Shown one piece after another: positions 10,469-23,615 of a stretch of 64,000 bases of DNA (the first letter of the stretch is position 1; each line of letters starts with the position of its first letter). The stretch covers positions 1 to 64,000 of the forward strand of contig NCSJ02000123.1 in assembly GCA_002812745.2 (NCBI GenBank), in the 5' to 3' direction. The translations under genes and the position numbers were made by a program. The notes beneath the pieces were generated by a model, which did not search any database, was not told where the DNA came from, and saw only the letters and a program-made list of their open reading frames with translations. The DNA comes from Scytalidium lignicola. Taxonomy: Eukaryota; Ascomycota; Leotiomycetes.

Positions 10469-13400
10469 TCACAACGTGACGCCTTCGAGTAGTAGGACTT
10501 TGGACTTATCGTCTAGGAATTTAGCACGGTGCTGGGTGATCTCCGAGGCGATTGTCTCAAAATCTCGTGTGTTCTTCACTCTCATCTGGGTGAGAACTTC
10601 TCTTAAACCCATGACATACTTTGATCGCTGGTCTCCGGTGAACTCGTCGGGTGACCCGAGGTCCGTAAGTATAACGTCATCTAAATTTCAGTCAGCCAAA
10701 AGGACGAAAGGGTTAGAAAGAAGTGAGCTCAGATATATGCTGGCTATAAGTAACCGACGCACCAGGGAGCCCCATATCTCTGAAATGCTGAAGCTCGCAT
10801 GTAGAATCGTTACATATTCCTCCGGCCAGTTCATAACGACATAATTGCTTATTTAGGTCAATCTTATGGCTATATGTCAGGGATCTGAAACCACCAAGGG
10901 CTTGTTTCTTAAATTCGGGGTGGAATCGAAATGCCCGGAAATATCTCAAAGGGCTTAGGTATGGGGTGAAGAAGGTATTGCCAGTAACAGGTTCTTCAAA
11001 TGGTTTCTAATTTTTTTTTTAGTACACGATCTAGTAGATGCCAAATTGCCATACCTTAGCAGGTAATGATGCAGCTCTATTCTCCACTGGTAACGAGTCT
11101 GCAAGGCTGGCCTCACTTATCTCATCAGTATCCGATATCTCAATTGGTAAATCTATTGAGCTGCGGTCCTCTTCAGATTGTTGAACCATGGACTTGGGCG
11201 GTGCAGGGCTAAAAGGAGGAGAAACCGGAGGCGAGGTCCCCGAAGGGGTATCACCATCTGGAGTAGCTTCGGGAGGTTCATATATATCAGATCCGGTATC
11301 TGGGATGTCAGTAGTCTTGGATTCGTTTAAATGTGAGGTCACTGGGCTCTCAGCTCTTGTCTCCATTTCAGGGACAGTCGGAAGTATCTCGGGATCGTAT
11401 ACATCTTCCATATCTACATCTGACTCCCTCGTATCCTGATTTACATCCTCTACTTGCATGTGTGTTTGGCCTGTCGTTTCTAGAGTATCGCTTTTCATGG
11501 AGGTATCCTTGGATGCATCATAAGTTATCTCTTGGCTTGTTTCGCTCGGTTCAGCACTATGATCTACCGGGCTCTCTGAGGCCGCAGAGGTAGCATCTGA
11601 AATGGATGGAATAATTATGGTCTGCTGTTCATTAACTTTATCAACTGGAACTGTAACCTCCGCTCGAGTATTCATCTCCGGCGTCGTCGATTGTAGCCCA
11701 ATATCTCGCTTTACTGGCGTTGGGGTAATATCGTTGCTATGAGCCGTGTCTTCGGTGAGTGAAGACGTCGGATGAAAGATATCTGTGAAGTGAGTTATTT
11801 TGATACATCTGCGCAAAGCTATATTCTCTCAAGATTGGAAGAATCTATTAATCTAGAGTCGTCCACTCGGGGAGTAATCGCCCACATACCTGTAATATTA
11901 TCTTCTCCCTTTTCAATTGATGCAAGCTTATCTTTCTGCAACTGAAGCTGTTCTTCTGCCTCTTCACCTAGCCTCTCCATTTCTTCTGCTAGACGACTTT
12001 TGTCTTCGAGGCTCTTTTGCACAGCCGCTTCAATTCTAGCAATTTCAGCTCTTAACTGTTCTAGGCGCAATCGATTCTGCTCTACTTCTGCATCGACCAG
12101 GGGAAGATCAGACGCTAGTTTAGCACGACGCACTCGTTTGCTCTCAATATCATTCCTCTTTAATTCTGCAGCGTCGTTGGCTTCGGTTGCTCGAATATCC
12201 GCAAGTTTCCGCTGATCAATATTGGCCTTCTCCTCGGCGTTGCTTATCAATTGTTCGATCTGTTTAGACGTCTCGACTTTACTCCCAATATTAACGCCCG
12301 TTATATCTGCTGCACTGGGAGTGGGTGTATTTGTGCCGCTTGAGTTTTGCTTGGCCTTTTTCCGTTTTTCGGCCTCGGCTATCCTCCTCTTCATCTCTTC
12401 GATCTCCTTCTCTTTTCGTTGGAGATCTTGAGGATTACCAAGGATGGCCTTCGTTGAAGCTTGAGTTACTGGAGGCGTGGTTATCATAGACATTGGAGGG
12501 GTGAAAGGTTTCCGAGATGGGAAATCGGTAAGGGGAGGAAACCTTTGAAGGTCACTGATGAGCTTTGTTCCATGACCTGGAGACCCTTGATCGACTTGAG
12601 AATCAATCTCCATTGCTACATCTTCGCCACCAGACTCTAGTTCATCCTCGCTCACATCAATCACCAATGGCTGATCATCCCTAGAATGTCCAAATGGTTT
12701 CTTAGAAGTCATGGCTAAAGACAATACGTCGAAGTCAGCAGCAACAGGTCGTTTACGAGGAATGTGTTGAGACGTAGAGTTGGTCCTGCTTGGGACACTT
12801 GATGACGCCAGGAAAAGACCTGGTATGACTGTTGTCTGCTGTTGCACCGTTGTCTGTTGTATTGACGAGGGTGGAACAGAATTTTGCTTCTGGGGTGATC
12901 CCGGGTTGGCCTGCTTGGGAGATGGTGATGTCGTGACAGGGGAACTTGACTTTATAGGTTCAGATGCATTCGTCTCTTCTATGCTTGTTGATGGCTTGAA
13001 ACTATTTTTTACGGCGGCTTTTTGAGCACGCTCTTCCCGTGACTTACGCAAAGCTTCCATCTTCATCTTAAGCAGTTTCTCTTTGTCAGAAGATGTGTTT
13101 GATTTCGTCGTGGAAGAGGAAAGTGAGGATGAAGCTTGATCCTCTGTTCCTTTCACCGGTATTTGTCTATTTGTCTTCTCTGCTAGAAGACGAGCAATTC
13201 GATCCTTCCGCTCTTCTGGCTTATCGATGACTGTGCTATTTTGCTGTGACATAGTCCCTGTCACATTCGCAGTATTCGAAGAATCCATGGAGATATCGTG
13301 ACTCTTTGAAGTTTTTGTATATGACGTTTGTTTAGGGGATGGCTCGCGCCTGGTATTACTCTGTAATTGAAAATTTGACTGTGGCGCCGTACTAATCGAC

Positions 13401-14483
13401 TTCGAGGGCTCGCTATCCATTCCAAGCTCATTAAACAACCGTCTGACGATAGACTCGTCAAATCCTTCATCGATGTATGTTTGATAGCGGACTTCGAACG
13501 GCAAGAGGTTTAGAATGGCTCCTTGTGCCTTCTTCCGTGCCTCAGCTACGCTCTTATAAGAGGTGTTTATATCAGAATATTCCAGAGAATGGTTTTGAGT
13601 AGCTCCATCTCCACGTGCATTCTCGGGTTGCTTGGGAGGATGTGAAGTTCCTCCGGTAGTATTAGGTACGTTGGTTCGTGACGCCTCATCCGGTAGCCAG
13701 GCCCGTTGTGGCTGACCTCCTTGTACGCCGTTGGTAGAATAATGAGTATTGCTGGCCAGGAATGAAGAGTATTGCTGGTCTGAAACCCCGCTTTGTCCCA
13801 TGTCCCTTGGTGGGGAATAGGACTCGGATCTGTTTTGTCTCGTTTGAGAGAACTCTTCCAGACTATATTCGTTTCCTTTGCTAAATCTAAGTATCATTTC
13901 TAAATCACTCTTGAGGAACCATACCTGTATTTGGATATTGATCAAACTGTTGCCTGTGATTTCTTTCATAAACAACGGATTTTGTTGTGTCGGGGTATGT
14001 CATCACACTTGTTTGCTGCTGAGGCATCGCAAATTCTAGCTGACTTCTAATGGAAGGGTCTTCAAACTCTCCTTCATCTATTTCACCTTCCTCCACTGGC
14101 TTCGCAGAGGTATTCTGTGGATGATAACTAGGATTCTTGGATAACTGAGTGTGTGGTTTCGTTTGGGGAGCTTCCCTGTAGCTTGGATATCGAACATCGG
14201 ATCGAGGATACGGATGTTGTGCAGGAGTTGTATCTTGATTCCAATTTTGAAAGACCGGTTGTGGAGGTATTCCGGCCTGCACAGTTGCTGTACTAAACAT
14301 GGGAACCGTCTGATTATACCCATATGCAGGTAGGGATGTATTTTGTTGAGGCGCAAATTGACTTCTCCCCAGCTGCTCTTCTCGTGTTTGCAAATACTGG
14401 CCCGGGTAAGTCGAGGGCGCGTAAGGAAGGTTAGGTTGGCCAAAGCCAGTGCCGAATGACGGCGTTGGAGGATAATCGGACAT
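10469..14483 (-). CDS. zf-C3H1 domain protein, Red1/ZFC3H1-type nuclear RNA surveillance factor
   Basis: Five exons on the minus strand: 14483-13925, 13854-11890, 11782-11055, 11006-10763 and 10680-10469, summing to 3,708 nt and 1,235 aa with consistent phases. The N-terminal 190 residues are Pro/Gln/Tyr-rich and contain EEGEIDEGEFED. A long Ser/Thr-rich middle follows, then a charged coiled coil (about residues 660-840; KEIEEMKRRIAEAEKRKKAK and later heptads) and an acidic stretch. Near the C-terminus is the diagnostic zinc finger after GGFRSLTYSHKID: LCRYELAGGICNDSTCELQH, that is C-x8-C-x4-C-x3-H, followed by HFRDM. This is the signature of fission yeast Red1 and human ZFC3H1, which scaffold the Mtl1/MTR4 helicase to send meiotic or polyadenylated nuclear RNAs to the exosome. 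A nuclear scaffold role is inferred from that family. It diverges from the myosin gene across a 624-bp shared upstream region. Confidence 0.85.
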
Positions 14484-15107
14484 GGTGGTATCTTCTGAAG
14501 ATGCCGTGCATTATTTCTCAAGGCACTTCAGAGTCAGGATACTTGAGACTATCTCGAGAGTCTAGCAAGCTTGTGAAGCATATTGGAATGAAATGAAACC
14601 GGTATTAGACGACAGGTAATATCGAAGTTCGAGGCAATGTGAATATAAATATAAAGCACGAAAGGTTGTCGCAGAACGTTTTAGAAAAAGTTGTCCCGAG
14701 AAGAAGTCACACGTCGTGATGTAAAGTAAAACCAGATTCCTGAAGCTCGAGATTTGTTCTGGGATGCGCGAGTTTNAAAAAAATTCACGTGATGATAGCC
14801 TTAGCGCAAATTTAGCCTTGTTTACATTGAGGATGTTCGGCCAGTCATGTTGCACGCGCTAAGACAACACAAGATCAGCTAGACAATACAATAACAATTA
14901 CCTTTACTTCTACGTCTACTTCTATGTAATTCCGCTCATTATACAGGCGTTAAGTGGATTTTATTTCCAACTCATTTTAGGTCCTTTTACGACTTAGAAT
15001 TCGAAAGNTTTTGTCTTCTTCGACAAATGACCACAACGTATGGCTTAATGTTATTTACAAGGCCCTAAACCTCCTAGCAACCAAGTTCTCTCCCACACCC
15101 TTTCATC
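14484..15107. promoter_or_regulatory. Shared divergent upstream region of the zf-C3H1 and myosin II genes
   Basis: A 624-bp spacer between two divergent start codons (14483 minus, 15108 plus), so it should contain both promoters. It has Ns at 14776 (before an A run) and 15008 (before a T pair). No TATA box or clear operator could be assigned. Confidence 0.6.
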
Positions 15108-18100
15108 ATGGCGTCAATTCAATCCCAAAAGAGGAGCAATCCTTTTATAAGGACGGCTTCACAGTCTCCTGGGCCTCCAGATCTCAATGGTAGACCGAAG
15201 TCATCGATATTCCCTTCGCCATTATCGAGCGCCCAGAATCATTTGCACACACGGCGCCAATCATACTCTCCACTGGGGGGGATTGTGAATGACAACCAGT
15301 TCATAGCACACGACCGGAGAAATTCAAAGAGTGCCACACCGGGTTCGATTACCTTTGCTCCGTCTTTTATTAAATCTGAGGAAATCAGGTCCGCAGCAGA
15401 ACCAGTCCGAGGAATCGAAGGGGAGAATGATTTCTCGGGCAAACGATATGTGTGGCTGAAGGATCCACAAACTGCTTTTGTGAGAGGTTGGATTGTGGAA
15501 GATTTGGAGGATAATCGAATACTTGTTCAGTGTGATGATGGCAGTGTAAGTGTTGAATCGTAAAAGTGTAGAACATGTTCTAATTCTCTGAAGCAACGAG
15601 AAGTAAGCGCAGAGAATGTTGATAAGGTCAACCCAGCAAAGTTCGACAAGGCGGATGATATGGCAGAGCTTACGCACTTAAACGAAGCCTCAGTTGTACA
15701 CAACCTTCATATGAGATATCAAGCCGATTTGATATACACATACTCGGGGTTATTTTTGGTTGCAATAAATCCATACTGTCCATTATCGATATACACAAAT
15801 GAATACATCAATATGTATAAAGGCCAAAGCAGGGAAGAAACAAAACCACATATCTTTGCCATGGCCGATGAGGCGTTTAGGAACCTAGTTGATGGGGGAG
15901 AAAACCAAAGTATTTTAGTCACGGGAGAGTCTGGTGCTGGAAAGACAGAAAATACAAAGAAGGTCATCCAGTATCTTGCTGCAGTGGCACATTCAGAATC
16001 CCCAGTCAAGAGCAAGGTTCAACAACAATCAAATCTCTCCATGCAGATCCTTCGAGCCAATCCGATCCTTGAAGCCTTTGGAAATGCGCAGACTGTACGG
16101 AATAACAATTCATCTCGGTTTGGAAAGTTCATTAGGATCGAGTTCACACGCAACGGAACCATTGCAGGTGCTTTCATTGACTGGTATTTATTTGAGAAAT
16201 CTCGAGTTGTGAGACTAAACGCCCAAGAGCGAAACTACCACATATTTTACCAGTTTTTGAGTGGTGCAGACAGTAAACTGAAGCAGGAGCTCATGATTGG
16301 TGATTGCGGTGTGGAGGATTTTGCATACACGAAGGACGGTAACGACATCATTACCGGCGTGTCGGACCGTGAAGAGTGGAATTCCTTGATTGAGGCTTTT
16401 AACATAATGGGATTTTCTAATGAGGAACAGTTCTCCATCCTCAAGATGGTGGCGGCAGTACTTCATCTGGGAAATATTCGCGTTATGAAAGAGAGTAGGA
16501 TGGCAGATCAGGCTTCTCTCACACAAACCGCACGGAAAGTGGCCGAAAAATTATGCATATTGCTTGGAATTCCGGTCGATGCCTTCCTTAAAGCCCTCCT
16601 TCATCCAAAAGTAAAGGCCGGTAGGGAATGGGTGGAGAAAGTCCAAACTCCAGAACAAGTCAGACTTACGATAGATTCCCTAGCTAAAGGGTTATATGAG
16701 CGTAGTTTTGGGAACCTGGTAACCAGGATTAACCGCCAACTTGATCGAACTGGCATGGGCTTGGACGATTCCCGTTTTATCGGAGTTCTTGATATTGCCG
16801 GATTCGAGATTTTTGAAGAAAACAGCTTCGAACAACTATGCATCAATTACACCAACGAGAAACTTCAGCAGTTTTTCAATCACCACATGTTTGTCTTGGA
16901 ACAAGAAGAATATGCAAGAGAACAAATCGAATGGAAATTCATTGATTTTGGACATGATCTCCAGCCTACTATTGACCTCATTGAACTCTCAAATCCGATT
17001 GGCATCTTCTCCTGTCTAGATGAAGATTGTGTGATGCCAAAAGCGACTGATAAATCATTCACCGAAAAGCTGCACTCCCTATGGGATAAGAAATCAACAA
17101 AATATCGGCCCTCTCGACTCGGCCAGGGGTTTATGCTTACCCACTATGCTGCAGAAGTGGAGTATTCAACTGAAGGGTGGCTGGAAAAAAATAAGGATCC
17201 TTTGAATGATAACGTAACCAGATTGCTCGCTGCATCTTCTGACAAACATGTTGCAAATTTGTTTGCAGACTGTGCGGATGGAGAGGATGAAAGTGGTGCG
17301 ATGAGAAGCCGAGTAAAGAAGGGACTCTTCCGAACTGTTGCCCAAAGACACAAAGAGCAGCTTAGCAGTTTGATGGTTGAATTGCATTCAACACATCCCC
17401 ATTTCGTTCGTTGCATCATTCCAAACCATAAGAAGCGGCCGAAGCAGCTTTCTGCGCCACTCGTTCTAGATCAATTACGCTGCAATGGTGTCCTTGAAGG
17501 CATCAGAATTGCACGAACCGGATTTCCAAACAGACTATCTTTCGCTCAATTTCGACAAAGATACGAGGTATTATGCCAAGATATGCCTAAAGGCTATCTG
17601 GATGGACAATCTGTGGCCACAATTATGTTGGAGAAGCTTGGCCTGGACAAAGCTTTGTATCGTGTAGGCCTCACAAAGGTATTCTTTAGAGCAGGTGTAT
17701 TGGCCGAGCTAGAAGAGCAGAGGGATGCCTTGATTCGAGAAATAATGTCACGGTTTCAATCAATTGCTCGTGGCTTTATCCAACGTCGTCTTGCTCACAA
17801 GCGATTATATAGAGCAGAGGCAACTAGAATCATTCAACATAACTTTCAAGTATATCTCGAGCTACGTCAAAATCCTTGGTGGCGATTGTTGGTGGGGATG
17901 AAGCCACTTCTTGGTACAACAAGGACTACTATGGAGGTCAAAAAGAGGGATGAGATGATCCAAAAGCTCAACGAGAAGATGAAGCAAGAGATGTCTGAGC
18001 GACAGAGGCTTGATGAGGAGCGTCGCAATACATACTTGGAAATGCAGAGGATTCAACAAACTCTGGAAAGTGAACGAGCTCTCGCGCTTGATAAGGAGGA

Positions 18101-21100
18101 AATATTTAAGCGCTTACAGCTTCGTGAGACGGAACTCAGCGACAAGCTCGCGGGAGCGATAGAAGATCAGGAAAAGCTTGAGGATCAATTAGATGATCTC
18201 CTAGAAGCCAAAAAAAGAGCGGAACAACAAGCAGAGGAATATCGTTCACAACTGGAACAAGCTGGAGTTATAGTTTCCAAACTAGAACAAGAAAAGAGAG
18301 AACTGCTAGAAAAGCTAACAAATCTAGATAAACAGCTCGACGATCTTGTTCAAAGTCAATCTAAACAAAGTGCTAACGAGTCGCGTCTGTCACAAGAATT
18401 GAAGATGCTTCAAAGCCAAATGAGTTTGAAAGATCGCAAGGTGCAAGACCTAGAAAACAAACTCCTGAAATTTGATCAAGACCTTGATATCAAACTGGCA
18501 AATACGAAGAAAGAACTTCAAGCCAGCCGGGTAAAAGAGAAAACTCTGGCAAATGAAAACCGTGAAGTTCACCAGAGACTCACAGAGCTCTCGGCTACAT
18601 CAACCGGATATGAAGACCTTGTCAGGCGAAAAGAGGGCGAATTAGCCGTTCTTCGTGCAGATAATCGCAAGTACGAAGACGAAAGGAAACATTTTGACGA
18701 TGAGAAAAAAGCTCTTGTATCTGAGAAGGAGAACGTCATGAGCCGATTACGTGAAGTCCAAGCCGAGATGTATGCTATGCAGTCTCAAAAGGTCCAACTA
18801 GAGCGAGAAGCAGCCGATGTGAGGAAGATTCTCGACGAAAGACTCACTGAGGATGCTCAAGCAGGACAAAACCGAAAGATGCTTGAGGCCCAGATTGCAG
18901 ATCTTAAGGAGCAGCTCTCTTCAGTACAGAGAGATCTCAGTAAAGAACGGCAATCCCGGGATGATGTTCAATTGCTTGCTGAACATAAGTTCCGGGAACT
19001 TTCAGATAAATTCAGGGACGTGAATGAAGCCAAGATTATCATTGAAAAGGAAATGTACGTCCAGCAGGATACGTTGAGGAGGGCGATTGAAGCTAGAACG
19101 ACGGCTGAGAAAGAGCGTAACGAGGCACGTAATGAAATTAGAAAACTAAGAGAAGCAAAGTCGGCTGCGGAAGATGCAAGAGTCCAGGCAGAGATTGCAG
19201 GCCATCAAGCTGCATCACGGCTCGCACGGGAACGCGAGAATAGCTTACTGAAGGACCTCCAGGCTGAACAAGAACGGTTGAAGTGGTTTGAGGGGGAGTG
19301 CTCACGTCTAAACCAACAGGTTGAAGAGCTAAATAAGATGATTCTTGAATCTGGAGAATTTGGTTTAAAAAATGATCAACAGAAGGAACGATTAGAACGT
19401 GAGCTTAACACTGTAAAGAGTCGCCTAACAGCTTCGGAAAATGACAATCGTGCACTCCTCAACAAGCTACAGCAAAAAGGTTTAGAAATTGCTCGGTCAA
19501 CATCCAAAGCATCTGAGAGTTCCCGTGCGCAAGTCTTGACGATCAAACGAGAGAAGACAAAGATAGAAGAGCAGAACCAGAAACTCAATAAGCAGTTGGG
19601 TGATGCACAGCTGATGGTAGCATCTCTTGAGAAGCATAAGGAAAAGCTTCAACTGAGCTTGGAGGACCTCACTCACGAAGTCGCCCGCGAAGCCAAAACA
19701 AGTAGAAACGCTGAAAAGGCTTCATCTGCCTTCACAACACAACTAGCGGAAATAAATCGCAAACTAGATGATGAACGCCAGCTTCGAACCCAAGCACAAG
19801 CACTCAACCGTCAACTGCAGTCTGTAATTGAAACACGAGATAAAGATTTGTTGAAATTACTGAATGCAAACTCGAAGGAAACAATGCCAGAACTTGACAC
19901 CACTAATGAAAGAACTCCAAACAAGGAGTCCTCGAATGTTGTCTTTAACCTCGCTCAGAAGATTGCTGAACTTCACGAGAATCTCCGTATTCAAAGCGCT
20001 GGACGGTCCAATGCTGAAGCTCAGCTCACCGAACTACGCCAAAGATATGAAGATGATTTTGGCGAAGGAGGGGAGCACCTTTCCCCAACCCGTCCCAGAC
20101 TGGAAGAGATCAATCCCAATCAAGCACCATTCAACCAGTCACCACGTCATCTTCGGGATAAACTCAATTCTCGACCACGATCTAACCTGTCTACTCCCAC
20201 CCGTCGGCACCCAAGTATTGGAGCCGAGGCACAGGATTCTGGAAGGTCTGATCGTACAGCTGATATATTGAGCTTCAACAACCGTATGGACCTTAAGGCA
20301 GAACTTGAAGAGCTTCAAAACCAACTGCAATTGACTCAAATGCAAAATCGCCACCTACAAAGTCAACTTGAACGTGCAACGCCGGCAAGAGACATGTGGA
20401 CAGACGATAGTCCGTCTCTCCGCCGTGTGCAGAAATTGGAGCAGGCTAATAGTAGGCTGCATGACATGCTAGATGATTCTGCTAAGAAAGTGTCTGCCCT
20501 TGAGAAAAGCATCCAAAGTGGTGAACTATCCCTTCGGGATGTTCAGACCAAGTCACATGAGGAGTTGTTTGAGTTGATAAATAACCAAGAAGATACTCGT
20601 CGATCACTTCTGCATATCCACAATAGTACTGCTGCAGAACTCAACGAAACCAAGCAACACCTCGAAACCCTGAAACGAACTCGGGCAACTTTAGAAGTAG
20701 AAGTCCGGGATGCTAAATCTGATATGGAAGAAATGGCTCTAGCTAGAGACCAAGAGGCAGCAAGCCGTAATAAGCTCTTTAAAGAATTTGCAGATCTCCA
20801 AATTCGTTTTGATGCTGAATCATCGAAGCTTGTAGACGTCACATCGAGCCTCTCCCTGTATAAAAGCCGTGCGGACGAATATTTCAGCAAGCTTGAGCAG
20901 GCAGAAATCGCCGTACTAAAGGCGACAAGAGCAGAACAGTTTGCAAGGCAGCAGGCAAAGGAGGCCGAGGAAACCTGTGCAGAAATCATGTCTGAGAGAG
21001 AACAAAAGGATGGTATGATTGAAGATCTCCAGCGGCAGAATCAAAGCTTTGAAGAGAGACTCGAGGATCTTTCTTCTGATCTCGAGAGCGCTTTACAAGC

Positions 21101-22367
21101 CAGAAAGAGGCTACAACATGAGCTCGAAGATTATCGGAGCCAAAGAGAAAGGGATATTGAGGATAAGGAGTCCAGTATAGAGCAGACTCGTAAGAAATAT
21201 CAGGCTGAATTCGCAACTCTTACCAACGAACTGGATGTTGCCCGTGAGGAGAGACTATTTAAACAGGCCGAAGTAACTCGACTACGAGAGGAACTTGACG
21301 AGCTTCGATCAAAATGGGATGATGAAGTTCTTAATAGTTCAACATGGTCTAAAGAAAAGGCTCGAATGGAGTCAACTTTATCCGATATTACCGCTTCTAA
21401 AGACGAAGCAGTAAATGCTCACAACGATGCGCAAGGGAAAATTGTATCACTCCTAGCTCAGGTCCGGAATTTGAGGACATCCGTGGATGATATCGCTGCT
21501 GAGCGTGATCTCCTTCAACGTGAGAAACGTGGGCTCGAGGCACGACTGGAGGAAGCTATAGCTGGCCTAGAAGACCTTGCTCGTGGCGACAGTCCTTCAT
21601 TAAGAAATGCAGCGAGTATGGATAGGGATCTACTGGAGCTCAAGACTAAGGTTGCTCAGCAAGAAGATATTGCATCTGCCGCTGTTGGTAAGATGAAAAG
21701 AGCCGAGGCTTTGGCTTCAGAAATGCAAAAGGACCTTGTTGCTGAGCGCGAGGCCACAGCTCAGCTCCACAAAGAGAAGGCCGTTTTAGAGAAGTCTCTC
21801 AAGGAAGTACAAGTAAGGTTGATAGATCTAGAGACCAAGGGTTATTCAAGCGCAAGCCACGATGTTCGATTCTTGCACGGGCGTATCCAGGAGGTTAGTG
21901 ATCACCCTATTGCACATGATCGAAGCATGCTAACAAATAGGCAGCTTGAAAGCAAGCTTCAAGCACAAGAGGATGAGCACAGCAAATCACAGCGATCAGT
22001 TCGAAACGTGGATCGTACCGTGAAAGATCTCCAACAACAAATTGATCGCCGAGACAAACAAAACTTGCAGCTGCAAGAGGATATTACAAGGTCTCGTGAC
22101 AAGATCGAGAAGTTGCTCAAGACAATCGATGAACTTCAATCAAGTGATTCAGCAAATCAGCTTTCGGCTCGTCGTGCAGAACGAGAACTCAGAGAGGAGC
22201 ATGAGAAAGCCCTCCGACTAGAGCGGGAACTAGAAACTTATAAGAGGACTCGCAGTGGAGGTGTCAGGCCAAGTGGCCAGTGGGCCGAAGAGGTTGACGG
22301 GGCTAATATCCCAAAGAGAAAGAGCAGTCTCAGTAGACAAACAAGTCTTAGTAAGGGGTTTTTGTGA
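15108..22367 (+). CDS. Class II (conventional) myosin heavy chain
   Basis: Two exons, 15108-15545 and 15594-22367, separated by a 48-nt phase-0 intron; 2,403 aa. The N-terminus is Ser-rich, followed by the SH3-like entry (RYVWLKDPQTAFVRGWIVED). The motor carries the P-loop GESGAGKT (about residues 257-264), switch I NNNSSRFGKF, switch II DIAGFEIFEENSFEQ, and the actin-binding and converter regions through about residue 855. One clear IQ motif (IARGFIQRRLAHKR) and a weaker second one follow. The rest, about 1,450 residues, is heptad-rich coiled-coil tail, broken near residues 1634-1692 by a Pro/Arg-rich hinge (HLSPTRPRLEE, STPTRRHPS). In filamentous fungi this myosin (MyoB/Myo2 type) acts in the contractile actomyosin ring at septation. 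Its relatives are usually about 2,000-2,400 aa, so this looks complete. Confidence 0.96.
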
Positions 22368-23615
22368 TTTATGAGTCTATGACAGCATGATTATGTGGTG
22401 CTAGGGTCGGATAAGGCGAAAGATTGGTACTTGTAGGTACGGTTGAGAATGAGGGTCGGTCAACATTATGTATAGGAGTTATAGGATTTGCACGGGAAGC
22501 TGCATTCCTGGTTTTTGGTATTAATGGGATCGGATGAGTTATTGCTCTGCCTTATATTAGCCAATGTTTAAATTAAATTTAACTGCTTGTGACACATCAC
22601 CTATTATTCCGTCAGAGCTTTCTCCCCCTAGTATACTATCATAGGCTTGCAAGGTTTGTGCTATGCAGTGCGATAAATCCCGCAGTGCATTTCTTAATAG
22701 TTCTACACAAATTCCACTAGAGAAAAAGGGCGGATAATATAACAAGCGAAGAGAGTAGGAGTCTGATAAAACTTGTCTTCATATTGTCTCTATCAAGGGA
22801 TGGGGTATGCTCCTAGAATGATAGAAGCATTTGGTTATTGCGTAGCCCAGGATTGTTCATTCCTTGAACCACGAGGTTCTTCCGATCGCAAGGAATTTGT
22901 GTGATTTACTAAATGGTAAGTCCCTAATATGGGGCCCAGGTTAAAGTTAGTGCTTACCAAGAGAAAAAGGCTTGACTTGACTACACTTCAAATTTGCATT
23001 TTACTAGTACTTCAATAAGACATTTTTCTCCCGGTGATTATTCATATTTTCTATTAGATACTATTTGCAAGCACTAATTACAATGCAGAAATGTATCAAA
23101 GGACCTCATATGTCTTCCACGAATCGTGTCATTCTATTCCATAATATCTTCTTAAATGGGAGTCTAAACAAAGCTACAAACTATTCAAGAAATCTCTTGT
23201 CTTTAGTTGTGTTCTTTCCTAGTTCTATTTTCAAATATGGAGACCAACAAACTGTTTGTTCGACAGATGCGACAATGGGCAGCTCTCCTTGGTCTTTCTT
23301 ACTGTTTGCACAATTCCTTTTGTCGAGTGACAAACGCTTTTGATTTTCATTCAATCAGTTTGAATAAAGGAAATACAAACAAAGTTATTCACTGCATTGT
23401 ATTCTATTTCCTTTGTCTTAAACACAATCATTTTGTGTTGTTTCCCTACTTAAGCTGTCACCTCAATCACTTTCGAGATGGAGATCTTTTCGTTCTGAAC
23501 CAGACATCAAAACCAAGTGTGTAGCAATACGTAACTGGTTTAACCTTTTTGCACTTGTTCATAATCATAATTGCAACAATCGACAACAGCGCTGAACAAG
23601 TACTCTGATCTGCCC
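22368..23615. other. Spacer between myosin II and GT2 genes
   Basis: About 1.25 kb, AT-rich, holding the myosin 3' UTR and the GT2 upstream region. Small open frames at 22557-22745 (-) and 23065-23524 (+) lack convincing starts or coding character. Near 23423-23443 a short inverted repeat (AACACAA, 5-nt gap, TTGTGTT) is visible. No gene called. Confidence 0.55.

Noticed and set aside
10290..10844. 184-codon plus-strand frame
   Set aside because: Antisense to the last two exons of the zf-C3H1 gene, which carry the zinc finger in frame.
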